Source: DAOTTX01 sp034437515
GTDB lineage: Bacteria > Chloroflexota > Anaerolineae > Aggregatilineales > Phototrophicaceae
Assembly: GCA_034437515.1 (NCBI GenBank)
Contig: DAOTTX010000116.1
Location: 1 to 6,865 of the forward strand
Reading direction: 5' to 3'
Length of the DNA: 6,865 nucleotides
Shown: one piece after another, positions 1-6,480 of the stretch
How positions within the stretch are numbered: position 1 is the stretch's first letter
Layout of the letters: every line of letters begins with the position of its first letter
Position numbers and translations under genes: made by a program
The notes under the pieces: model-generated
Told to the model about the DNA's origin: nothing
The model's database searches: none
Seen by the model: the letters and a program-made list of their open reading frames with translations, nothing else

Positions 1-424
1 GGGCCACGTTCTCGTAGACCTTGCAGTTCTCGTAGTTGCCCGGACCGAAGCCCTTGACCGAGGCGAGGATCATCCGCGGGTTGAGCTCGTGGATGCGCTC
101 CCAGGGAAACCCCATCCGGTCGAGCGCGCCGGGTGCGAAGTTCTCCACCAGCACGTCGCATTCGCGGATCAGCCGCGTCAGGATCTCCTTGCCGGTCTCG
201 GTCTTGGAATCGAGCTCGATCGAGCGCTTGTTGTGGTTCAGCATCGTGAAATAGAGGCTGTCCGCCCCCGGCTTGTCCACGAGCTGCTTGCGCGTGGCGT
301 CGCCCACGCCCGGGCGCTCGACCTTGATCACGTCGGCCCCGAACCAGCCGAGCAGCTGCGTGCAGGTCGGACCCGACTGCACATGGGTGAAGTCGAGGAC
401 GCGGACGCCGTCGAGTGCCTTCAT
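1..424 (-). CDS. frc: Formyl-CoA:oxalate CoA-transferase (family III), N-terminal part, runs off the left edge
   Basis: The 141 visible residues begin MKALDGVRVLDFTHVQSGP and continue with a CTQLLGWFGADVIKVERPGVGD stretch, YFTMLNHNKRSIEL, VENFAPGALDRMGF, ASVKGF and KVYENVA. These match, in order, the N-terminal third of Frc from Oxalobacter and E. coli YfdW. Family III (CaiB/BaiF) enzymes form interlocked dimers and move CoA from formyl-CoA to oxalate in the cytoplasm. The QSGP glutamine (residue 16) and the RPGVGD arginine fit the CoA-binding part. The catalytic aspartate (about residue 169 in the family) lies outside the window. The position matching Trp48 of the Oxalobacter enzyme is Gln here (residue 47, in TRKQL), as in E. 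coli. The start is backed by AGGAG six bases upstream. The gene lies 83 bases downstream of a GntR-type regulator on the same strand. A related CaiB-type transferase with another acceptor is possible but less likely given the close motif match. Confidence 0.85.
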   Translation of the reverse strand, partial: MKALDGVRVLDFTHVQSGPTCTQLLGWFGADVIKVERPGVGDATRKQLVDKPGADSLYFTMLNHNKRSIELDSKTETGKEILTRLIRECDVLVENFAPGALDRMGFPWERIHELNPRMILASVKGFGPGNYENCKVYENVA

Positions 425-430
425 GGTCGT

Positions 431-435
431 CTCCT
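431..435 (-). promoter_or_regulatory. Ribosome binding site of frc
   Basis: On the minus strand the sequence reads AGGAG, then six bases, then the ATG at 424. This strong site at normal spacing fixes the start of frc, which also matches the family's N-terminus. Confidence 0.75.
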
Positions 436-507
436 CTCCCTTGCGGCTCGCGCGGCGGGGGCCGTTCCTTGGGCCCCTTCGGCGCAGGGTATCGCGGCGG
501 CGCCGGT

Positions 508-1086
508 TCAGCCGGCCTCCGCCAGGGCCGCGCCCACGGTGAGCGCGCGCCAGGACCGGCGGATGTACGCATGCAGGCGGAAGGTGTGCTCGCGCACAAG
601 CGTCTCGGCGCGCTCCGCCGCGCGCGCCTCGATGGCGCGGATGATGTCCATGTGATCGACCACCGACCGGTCCGCCCGCGTGCGGTCGGCCAGCGCGCGC
701 CGGCGGACGGGCTTCAGATGCTCGAACAGCCCCTCCGCCGTCGCCACCAGCCGCGCGCAGCGCGAGAGCACGAGAACGGTACGGTGGAAGGCGATGTTCG
801 CCTCGGAATACTCGGAGATGTTGGCCCGCGCCGCGTCGCGCGTGTAGTGCGCCGCGATCTCCCGTAGCCCGGCGATCTCGGCGTCGGTGGCGTGCAGGCA
901 GGCCAGCCGCGCCGCCATGCTCTCGAGCGCGGCCCAGACCGTGATCATCTCGAGGATTTCCTCGCAGGAATGGCGACGGATGAACACGCCGCGCCGCGGA
1001 CGCGTCTCGACGAACCCCTCCTGCTCCAGCCGGAACAGCGCCTCGCGGACGGGCGTGCGCGAGATGCCGAGGCGCTCGGCGAGGGT
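508..1086 (-). pseudogene. GntR-family regulator with FCD domain, N-terminus missing at the junction
   Basis: About 192 residues remain, in frame to a TGA stop. The first reliable residues are TLAERLGISRTPVREAL, the recognition helix-turn-helix of GntR regulators, followed by RLEQEGFVETRPRRGVFI, the usual wing. The rest is an alpha-helical FCD (FadR C-terminal) domain. Its expected ligand- or metal-binding positions can be seen as Asn and His in NIAFH (often Asp in the family), His in VVDHMD and His in VREHTF. FCD regulators usually bind a small organic acid and repress the adjacent catabolic gene. The position just upstream of frc suggests control of oxalate/formyl-CoA use, which is inference. 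About 25-30 N-terminal residues, including the first helix of the DNA-binding domain, are absent. The open frame does continue a few codons past the junction to a TTG at 1098, but those residues (MVIR) are encoded by the foreign side. It is marked as broken because of the junction; it may be intact in the source genome. Confidence 0.85.
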
Positions 1087-1090
1087 CCTA
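1083..1090. other. Junction between two unrelated DNA segments (probable assembly chimera)
   Basis: To the left, a minus-strand GntR gene is recognisable up to its TLAERL residues (about 1084). To the right, a plus-strand ZnuA-type gene is recognisable from about its LITNHDAFGYF residues (1088 onward). Both genes are cut in their interior and face opposite directions. GC content falls from about 70% (42 of 60 bases in 961-1020) to about 50% (30 of 60 in 1201-1260). No tRNA, direct repeat, inverted repeat or transposase marks the point. An artificial join is the simplest reading; a real recombination breakpoint is the alternative. Confidence 0.8.
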
Positions 1091-1426
1091 ATTACCAATC
1101 ACGACGCCTTCGGGTACTTCGCGGCGCGCTACGATTTCGAGGTGGCGGTCACGATTATTCCGAGCGGTTCAACGCTGGCCGAACCGAGTGCAGCAGACGT
1201 TGCTGCCGTAATTGACTTGATCGGCGAAGAAGGGGTACCGTCAATCTTTTCCGAAACCACCGTCAGCGATGACCTGGCTCAGCAGATTGCGGATGAGACG
1301 GGGGCTGAGGTGCATGTGCTGTACAGCGGCTCGCTCAGTGAGGCGGACGGCCCCGCCAGTACCTATGTCGATTATATCCGCTACAACGTGACCACCATTG
1401 CCGAAGCACTCGGCGGCGGCATGTAA
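1085..1426 (+). pseudogene. Zinc/manganese ABC transporter binding protein (ZnuA/TroA-type), C-terminal fragment
   Basis: About 113 C-terminal residues of a cluster A-I metal-binding protein, ending in TAA. VLITNHDAFGYFAARY carries the family's HDAFGYF metal-binding histidine. IPSGSTLAEPSAAD, then VPSIFSETTVSDDLAQQI with the glutamate that is a metal ligand in Mn-type members, and finally DGPASTYVDYIRYNV follow in the usual order. In the family this protein sits outside the membrane and passes Zn2+ or Mn2+ to the permease. The signal peptide, the N-terminal lobe and the histidine-rich loop, if any, are missing at the junction near 1085; roughly 190-200 residues are absent. The segment usually read as DSL, whose Asp is the fourth ligand, reads SGSL here. 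It heads an operon with the ATPase and permease that follow; a perfect hairpin lies between it and the ATPase. Zn versus Mn cannot be settled from this fragment. Confidence 0.85.
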
Positions 1427-1454
1427 TCCGATCTTGCTTCTCTATTATGATGAA

Positions 1455-1486
1455 CACGGGCGGTGCCCTGAAGGGCACCGCCCGTG
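1455..1486 (+). promoter_or_regulatory. Perfect 14-bp intercistronic hairpin between binding-protein and ATPase genes
   Basis: Left arm CACGGGCGGTGCCC (1455-1468), loop TGAA (1469-1472) and right arm GGGCACCGCCCGTG (1473-1486) pair without a mismatch. The hairpin starts 28 bases after the ZnuA-type stop codon. It is followed by CAGGCTTTGAGGTTTT rather than a clean run of T, so it is a poor textbook intrinsic terminator. Its place after a binding-protein gene fits a leaky attenuator or an mRNA 3'-end stabiliser that lets the binding protein be made in excess over the membrane parts. Confidence 0.75.
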
Positions 1487-1502
1487 CAGGCTTTGAGGTT
1501 TT

Positions 1503-2309
1503 ATGACAGACACACACTTCTCGAAAAATGGGCATGGCCCGGCACTGGATGTACGCGACCTGAGCGCAGGCTATCCCGGCGACAAACGTGCCATCGATCA
1601 CCTAACGTTTACGATCCAACCCGGCGAACGGGTGGCACTCGTTGGACCCAATGGCGCGGGTAAAAGTACGCTGTTCAAAGCGATTGCTGGGTTAATCCCC
1701 TTCACCAACGGGACCATTTCCGTGTTTGGTGAGGACTACCGCAGCAGTCACGCTTATGTAGGTTATGTGCCGCAGCAGAATGAAATCGACTGGTCGTTCC
1801 CGGTAACGGTGTATGACGTGGTTATGATGGGGCGTGCTCGAAAAAGCCGCTGGTTTCCCTGGTGGCGCTCAAGCGATCATGCCGCCGTATGTGATTTGCT
1901 GGAGCAGTTAAATCTTTCGACGCTAGCAAACCGCCAGATCAGCCAACTCAGCGGGGGACAGCGGCGGCGGGTATTCATCGCCCGCGCATTGGCGCAGGAT
2001 ACCCGCGTGCTGCTGATGGACGAACCGTTCACCGGGGTCGATACGGGGGCGGAACAGGAGATCATGAACACGCTGGACCTGCTTACCGAACAGGGGATCA
2101 CAATATTGCTGGCAACGCATGATATGGGACGAGCCGCTCGTGATTTTGACCAGGTATTGCTTTTGAAGCGTCAGTTGCTGGCGTTGGGTGAGGCGCAAGA
2201 TGTGATGCGCCCTGACGTGCTCCGGCAGGCGTATGGCGGTGCGCTGACCGTCTTTCAGCAGGGGAATGAGATGATCTTTGTTGCGGATGAACACGGAGCC
2301 GGGGACTAA
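1503..2309 (+). CDS. Zinc/manganese ABC transporter ATP-binding protein (ZnuC/MntB-type)
   Basis: This 268-residue protein is a complete ABC ATPase that powers metal import on the cytoplasmic side. Walker A is GPNGAGKST (residues 48-56). The Q-loop glutamine is residue 91, in YVPQQNEIDWSFPVTVYDVV, a segment typical of the Mn/Zn import family. The signature LSGGQ is at 149-153, Walker B VLLMDEP at 169-175 and the H-loop histidine at 206 (ATHD). All catalytic parts are present and the length is normal. The start at 1503 is preceded by GAGG (1495-1498) at a rather short spacing of four bases, and it yields a short polar N-terminus before the first strand. It follows the binding-protein fragment by 76 bases and ends five bases before the permease start, so the three form one operon. 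The ligand could be Zn2+ or Mn2+. Confidence 0.93.
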   Translation: MTDTHFSKNGHGPALDVRDLSAGYPGDKRAIDHLTFTIQPGERVALVGPNGAGKSTLFKAIAGLIPFTNGTISVFGEDYRSSHAYVGYVPQQNEIDWSFPVTVYDVVMMGRARKSRWFPWWRSSDHAAVCDLLEQLNLSTLANRQISQLSGGQRRRVFIARALAQDTRVLLMDEPFTGVDTGAEQEIMNTLDLLTEQGITILLATHDMGRAARDFDQVLLLKRQLLALGEAQDVMRPDVLRQAYGGALTVFQQGNEMIFVADEHGAGD

Positions 2310-2313
2310 TCAA

Positions 2314-3231
2314 ATGGATGCTTTTATCAACTTCTTCATGGAACCGCTCAACTACGCCTTCATCCAGCGGGGATTGTTAGCACTCATCTTGGTGGGTGGC
2401 GTTAGTGCGGTCATTGGCTGTTTTGTAGTGGTACGGGGACTGTCATTCTTTGGGGATGCGCTCGCTCACTCGGTGCTGCCGGGGGTTGCGCTCTCGTACA
2501 CGGCGGCTGGTGGTACAGTCGGTGCCAACCTGTTTGTGGGTGGTCTGGGAGCCGGGATTCTTTCCGCGCTGGTGATCGCCTTTCTGACCCGCAACGAGCG
2601 CCTGAAAGAAGATACGGCTGTGGGACTGGTGTTTGTGACCATGTTTGCCCTGGGCATCGCTATTATCAGCACGCAGGGCAGTTACAGCATCGACCTAACG
2701 CATATCCTATTCGGCAGCATCAACGGCATCAGCCAGAGTGATCTGCAAATTATGTCGGGGCTGGGGGCAGTCGTGCTGATCGTCATCGGTGTGTTTTACA
2801 AGCAATTTCTCATCATCAGTTTTGACCTCAGTCTGGCGCACACCCTGAAACTACCTGTAGAAGGGCTGCGGGTGCTGCTACTGATTTTGATTGCTGTTAC
2901 GATTGTGGCGAGCCTGCAAGCCGTGGGGATCGCGCTCATGCTGGCACTACTTATCACACCCGCCGCTACAGCACGGTTGCTCACAAACCGATTACATCAC
3001 ATGATCTTCACCGCTGCGACGATGGGTATTTTAAGCGGGATTGCTGGTTTCTATCTGTCCTATTATCTGGATGTGCCGTCTGGCGCATCAATTGTCCTGA
3101 CCATGAGCGCGTTATTCGCGCTGGTTTTTGTCCTCAAGTCAATCTGGTTGTGGCTGTCAGCACTGCGTTCCACGTCCCCCGCAGAAGCAACGATTGAATC
3201 AGCGTCTGCTGTCCAAACTGAAGCGAAATGA
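2314..3231 (+). CDS. Zinc/manganese ABC transporter permease (ZnuB/MntC-type)
   Basis: This 305-residue, very hydrophobic protein of the ABC-3 permease family has about eight or nine membrane segments and forms the membrane channel for Zn2+ or Mn2+. Family landmarks are GDALAHSVLPGVALSY, AVGLVFVTMFALGIAI, DLTHILFGSINGIS, SLQAVGIALMLALLITPAA and DVPSGASIVL near the end. The ATG at 2314 is preferred because MDAFINFFMEPLNYAFIQR gives the usual N-terminus and the gene then begins just after the ATPase stop. In-frame starts farther upstream (TTG at 2278, ATG at 2287) would overlap the ATPase and add residues the family does not usually have. No strong ribosome binding site precedes 2314; GGGG at 2301-2304 is the best candidate, so translation is probably coupled to the ATPase gene. 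The last roughly 25 residues are polar and probably cytoplasmic. Confidence 0.92.
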   Translation: MDAFINFFMEPLNYAFIQRGLLALILVGGVSAVIGCFVVVRGLSFFGDALAHSVLPGVALSYTAAGGTVGANLFVGGLGAGILSALVIAFLTRNERLKEDTAVGLVFVTMFALGIAIISTQGSYSIDLTHILFGSINGISQSDLQIMSGLGAVVLIVIGVFYKQFLIISFDLSLAHTLKLPVEGLRVLLLILIAVTIVASLQAVGIALMLALLITPAATARLLTNRLHHMIFTAATMGILSGIAGFYLSYYLDVPSGASIVLTMSALFALVFVLKSIWLWLSALRSTSPAEATIESASAVQTEAK

Positions 3232-3292
3232 GGTGCCAGATTTCTAAGTTTTCGAAGCCTCCAATCCAAATCGTAATCTATTCAACTTTCAT

Positions 3293-3296
3293 AAGG
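3293..3296 (+). promoter_or_regulatory. Ribosome binding site that sets the start upstream of the amber codon
   Basis: AAGG lies nine bases before the ATG at 3306. This supports 3306 as the true start of the second binding-protein gene, so the TAG at 3378 falls inside the gene. Confidence 0.55.
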
Positions 3297-3305
3297 CGTA
3301 ACACC

Positions 3306-4307
3306 ATGGAATACCGTACCTTTTCCATCCTGACGCTGCTGGCACTGCTGCTGGTGAGCGTCGTTCCGCTGGTGGCGTAGGATGACACAGCAGATAACTT
3401 TCCAGTAACGGTTGTTGACAGCGACGGCGAGGAACTAACATTTGCTGCACCACCGGAACGAGTCGTATGCCTGACTAATGGTTGTGTCGAGAATATGGCG
3501 CTGATTGGTGTAATGCCGATTGCTGTGGGGACAGTTAATTATGCCATTGCCATTGATCCAGTTAATTTTGGTGAAGCGGCTACTGAAATTGTACAGATCG
3601 CCTCACCGGATGGCAGCCCAGATGTTGAACAGATTGCCTCACTCAATCCCGATCTTGTGATTGGATGGTCAGATTTACGGGCACCGCTTGATGGTATTGC
3701 GCCCCTGTATGCACAATACTATTCTAGTGTAAGTCTCGATACCTTTCTGTTGAACACACGCAACCTCAGTATAGTTACTGATCGATTTGAATATACTGGG
3801 GAACAGATTCAAACCGCTCTTGATCGCGTTGAAGCGTACAGTCGCCTTTCTCCGCGTGATAAATCATTATTTATCACGCAACTTTCAGGTGATGAACCAG
3901 TTTTCTGGTCATATCCGACCAACACATTTAACACTTGTGGCTTCATTGAGCGTGTAGCGATATGTGTCTACCCAGATAGCAATAGCTGGCAAGAAATGAG
4001 CATGGAGGGGCTATTAAGCATTGATCCCGATGTAATTGTTCTTGCCAAATACGACCCATCTGGTACGACGGTCGAAGCAATGTTAACCAGCTTTGCACAG
4101 AACGAACCACTCTGGAACGAACTGCACGCTGTTCAGAACGACGCGGTTTACGTGTTCCCGCCAACGCAAGTAGAAGGCTATACCATTCAATCAGTAGTGG
4201 CGATGTTGGATCGTATGATGCCACTGATATACCCCGACATCTTCCCTGATGGCCCGCTGACCGACGAGCAGGTGCAGGAAATCCTGACTGAAGCTGAAGC
4301 TGAGTAA
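3306..4307 (+). pseudogene. Iron/siderophore-type ABC binding protein (FecB/BtuF-like) with in-frame amber codon
   Basis: Read through the TAG at 3378-3380, this is a 333-residue cluster A-II binding protein. Residues 1-24 form a signal peptide (FSILTLLALLLVSVVPLVA) and codon 25 is TAG. The same frame then stays open for about 308 codons. It encodes VTVVDSDGEELTFAAPPERVV, SPDVEQIASLNPDLVIG, MEGLLSIDPDVIVLA and PLWNELHAVQNDAVYVFP, the usual landmarks of this fold. The protein would capture an iron chelate, haem or a corrinoid outside the membrane; the ligand is unknown. It overlaps the first permease by one base (TAATG). GC content is about 40-48% in the lines counted, against about 57-73% in the permease that follows. 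A restart at ATG 3495 would drop the signal peptide and the PERVV strand, so it would not give a useful product. CAG (Gln) to TAG is the simplest one-step origin of the stop. A sequencing error or suppression is also possible. Confidence 0.8.
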
Positions 4308-5368
4308 TGGCACAGGCGACGACAACACTCTCGCAGGACCCAACCCAACATGCCACCGACCCGGCCCGCTCTTTGCGGGTTGGGTTGGTCGGCCTGGTAA
4401 TGCTAGCGGCATTGGCAGGGGTTGGCGTGCTGGCGCTCATGCTCGGCGTGACTGAGATTTCGCCGGGCGAGGTGCTGACGATTGTGTTCACCGAGGGCGG
4501 GGAGCGCGTGCCGCGCATTGTCATCTGGGAGGTACGACTGCCGCGCTTCCTGCTCGGTGCGCTGGCTGGCGGGTCGCTGGCTGTCGCCGGAACCATGCTG
4601 CAAGATGCGCTCAATAACGAACTGGCGGAACCCGGTTTGCTGGGTGTCGCCAGTGGTGCATCATTGGTGGTCGCCTTCATTGTGATCTTTAATATCGCCG
4701 TGCCGTTCGGGACGTTGCCGCTGTTCGCGCTGGCGGGTGGGCTGCTGGCAGGTGTGACGATTCTGTTCGCCACCCGGCTGACCAAAGACCCCGTTCGCAT
4801 CATCCTAATCGGCGCGGCGATTGGCGCGTTCTTCAGCGCGCTGATTACGGTAATTGTCGTGCTGGGCGAGCCGAACGAGATACGTGCCCTATACAGCTAT
4901 CTGGTCGGCAGCCTCATTGGGCGCGACTGGGACGACCTGCGGCTGGCGCTGCCCTGGATTGCAATCGGGTTGCCCGTTGCGTTACTGTTCGGGCGTCCGC
5001 TGAATCTGCTACAACTCGGCGATGATATGGCGGAGGGACTGGGGCTGCCGGTGTTCCGCACGCGGGCGCTTATCTTTCTGGTGGCGATTGTGCTGCAAGG
5101 GGCGGTGGTGGCGGTGTGTGGACCGGTCGGCTTTGTCGCGCTGGTCGCGCCGCACATGGCGCGGGGCCTACTGCAAACGAGTGATGCCCGGCAAATCCTG
5201 CCGATTAGCGCGTTGATCGGGGCGCTGCTGCTGACCACCGCCGACCTGATAGCCCGCGAAATCTTTAGCCCGGCAGAACTGCCCGTCGGCCTGTTGACGA
5301 CCGCAATTGGCGCGCCGTTTGGCCTTTTCCTGCTGCGGCGGCTCATCACGCGCAAGGTGAACGCATGA
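4307..5368 (+). CDS. FecCD-family ABC permease, first of a pair
   Basis: This 353-residue protein has about nine or ten membrane segments and belongs to the BtuC/FecCD family, which imports iron chelates, haem or cobalamin. Landmarks are RLPR (77-80), QDALNNELAEPGLLGVASGA (99-118), LGDDMAEGLGLPV, GPVGFVALVAPHMAR and, near the end, AELPVGLLTTAIGAPFGLFLLRR. The usual RNPLAEPG reads NNELAEPG here. About 24 polar residues precede the first membrane segment. The start overlaps the stop of the binding-protein gene (TAATG) and has no clear ribosome binding site of its own, so translation is probably coupled. If the upstream amber codon is real, that coupling could be weakened. It ends in a four-base ATGA overlap with the next permease. 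Confidence 0.92.
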   Translation: MAQATTTLSQDPTQHATDPARSLRVGLVGLVMLAALAGVGVLALMLGVTEISPGEVLTIVFTEGGERVPRIVIWEVRLPRFLLGALAGGSLAVAGTMLQDALNNELAEPGLLGVASGASLVVAFIVIFNIAVPFGTLPLFALAGGLLAGVTILFATRLTKDPVRIILIGAAIGAFFSALITVIVVLGEPNEIRALYSYLVGSLIGRDWDDLRLALPWIAIGLPVALLFGRPLNLLQLGDDMAEGLGLPVFRTRALIFLVAIVLQGAVVAVCGPVGFVALVAPHMARGLLQTSDARQILPISALIGALLLTTADLIAREIFSPAELPVGLLTTAIGAPFGLFLLRRLITRKVNA

Positions 5369-6480
5369 CGACGCTCGATCAACTGTACGGTTCAGGTTCG
5401 GCAGTGCCGGATACACGTTCGTTTGCCGTGCGCCGCTTCTGGCTATTCATGGCCCTATGCCTTGCGCTGATGGGGGTGCTCATCGTGGTGCATATCGCTG
5501 TTGGCACACTCGATTTTACCCTCCGCCAGATTGTGCTGGCACTGTTCAATCAGGCGGAAGAAGAACTGCATCGACAGGTTGTATGGGGATTGCGCCTACC
5601 ACGCGCATTAGTCGCGCTGGCCGCTGGGGCGATGCTCGGCCTTGCCGGGGCAATTTTGCAGACGATCACGCGCAACCCACTGGCCGCGCCGGGACTTATC
5701 GGCGTAACGCAGGGCGGCGTGCTGGCGATTGTGATTTACATCGTGTTCGCGTCGCGCACGCTGGATTTCGGTTTCATCAGTGATGCCTGGTTGGTTTTGC
5801 CGCTGATGGCCCTGATCGGCGGCATGGGTGCGGTGCTGCTGACGTATACGCTGAGCTACTCGCGCGGCAGCGACCCGGTGCGGCTGGTGCTGGTAGGGGT
5901 ACTGGTCGGTGCGATGTGCAGCGCGTTCACATCGGTGCTGCTGCTGTCCGCCCAGGATGATGACCTTCAGCGTATCATTCGCTGGACCGTTGGCTCCACC
6001 AGCGGGCGGGTGTGGGTGCATTGGCATACGCTGTGGCCGGTCGCGTTAGTTGCGATTCCGCTCGGCATTTTAAGCGCAGGGTTGGCGAATGTGCTTCAAC
6101 TCGGTGACGGCGTAGCACGCGGTTTGGGCGTTCGGGTGGAGGCCGTGCGGGTGACCCTGCTGTTCGTCGCCGCGCTGCTGACGGCGGGCGCGGTGGCGGT
6201 CGTTGGGGCGGTGGGCTTCATCGGGCTGATTGGGCCACATACGGCGCGGCGGATTGCCGGTGGCGATGTGCGACGGCTGTTCCCGCTGAGTGCTGCCATC
6301 ACCGCTATTCTGCTGATTATCGCCGATATTGTCGCCCGCACGGCCTCTATTGGCTGGCTGAACACAATTTTCGGCCTGGATGTGCCGGCAGGAGCCGGTT
6401 TGCCCGTTGGCGCGGTCACGGCGATGTTGGGCGCACCGTTCTTTTTATATTTATTGTTGCGACCGGGAGGTGAACTATGA
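5365..6480 (+). CDS. FecCD-family ABC permease, second of a pair
   Basis: This 371-residue membrane protein of the same family is clearly diverged from the one before it. It has RLPR (77-80), ITRNPLAAPGLIGVTQGG, LGDGVARGLGVRV, GAVGFIGLIGPHTARR and LPVGAVTAMLGAPFFLYLL. Two adjacent, different FecCD permeases usually form a heterodimer, as FecC/FecD or FepD/FepG do. Compared with the first permease, about 13 extra residues lie between the ADIVAR helix and LPVG (segment TASIGWLNTIFGLDVPAGAG). AAGGTGA at 5354-5360 is a good ribosome binding site for the ATG at 5365. The stop overlaps the next gene's start as ATGA. The gene is complete and its composition matches the first permease. Confidence 0.92.
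   Translation: MTTLDQLYGSGSAVPDTRSFAVRRFWLFMALCLALMGVLIVVHIAVGTLDFTLRQIVLALFNQAEEELHRQVVWGLRLPRALVALAAGAMLGLAGAILQTITRNPLAAPGLIGVTQGGVLAIVIYIVFASRTLDFGFISDAWLVLPLMALIGGMGAVLLTYTLSYSRGSDPVRLVLVGVLVGAMCSAFTSVLLLSAQDDDLQRIIRWTVGSTSGRVWVHWHTLWPVALVAIPLGILSAGLANVLQLGDGVARGLGVRVEAVRVTLLFVAALLTAGAVAVVGAVGFIGLIGPHTARRIAGGDVRRLFPLSAAITAILLIIADIVARTASIGWLNTIFGLDVPAGAGLPVGAVTAMLGAPFFLYLLLRPGGEL

Noticed and set aside
458..477. GGGGCC/GGCCCC inverted repeat between the GntR gene and frc
   Set aside because: A 6-bp stem with an 8-base loop is weak in DNA of about 70% GC and has no T-run, so it is not supported as a terminator.
89..867. Long plus-strand open frames of 150-188 codons over the left segment
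   Set aside because: They lie antisense to frc and the GntR gene, are rich in Arg and Ala as expected for shadows in very GC-rich DNA, and show no family motif.
887..1426. A 179-codon plus-strand open frame that would start left of the junction
   Set aside because: Its first part is antisense to the GntR gene and only the part from about 1085 encodes a recognisable ZnuA-type protein. The fusion is a product of the junction.
3232..3305. Possible promoter or Fur/Zur operator in the 74-base gap between the two transporters
   Set aside because: The gap is AT-richer and contains a short TTCGAA palindrome, but no convincing -35/-10 pair or 19-base operator-like inverted repeat could be read by eye.
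3495..4307. Shorter binding-protein gene starting at ATG 3495
   Set aside because: It would lack the signal peptide and the conserved PERVV strand encoded just upstream in the same frame, and it has no clear ribosome binding site.
3943..4803. A 286-codon minus-strand open frame across the binding-protein and permease genes
   Set aside because: It overlaps two well-supported plus-strand genes, is low-complexity (Ser, Thr, Ala, Pro) and has no recognisable domain.
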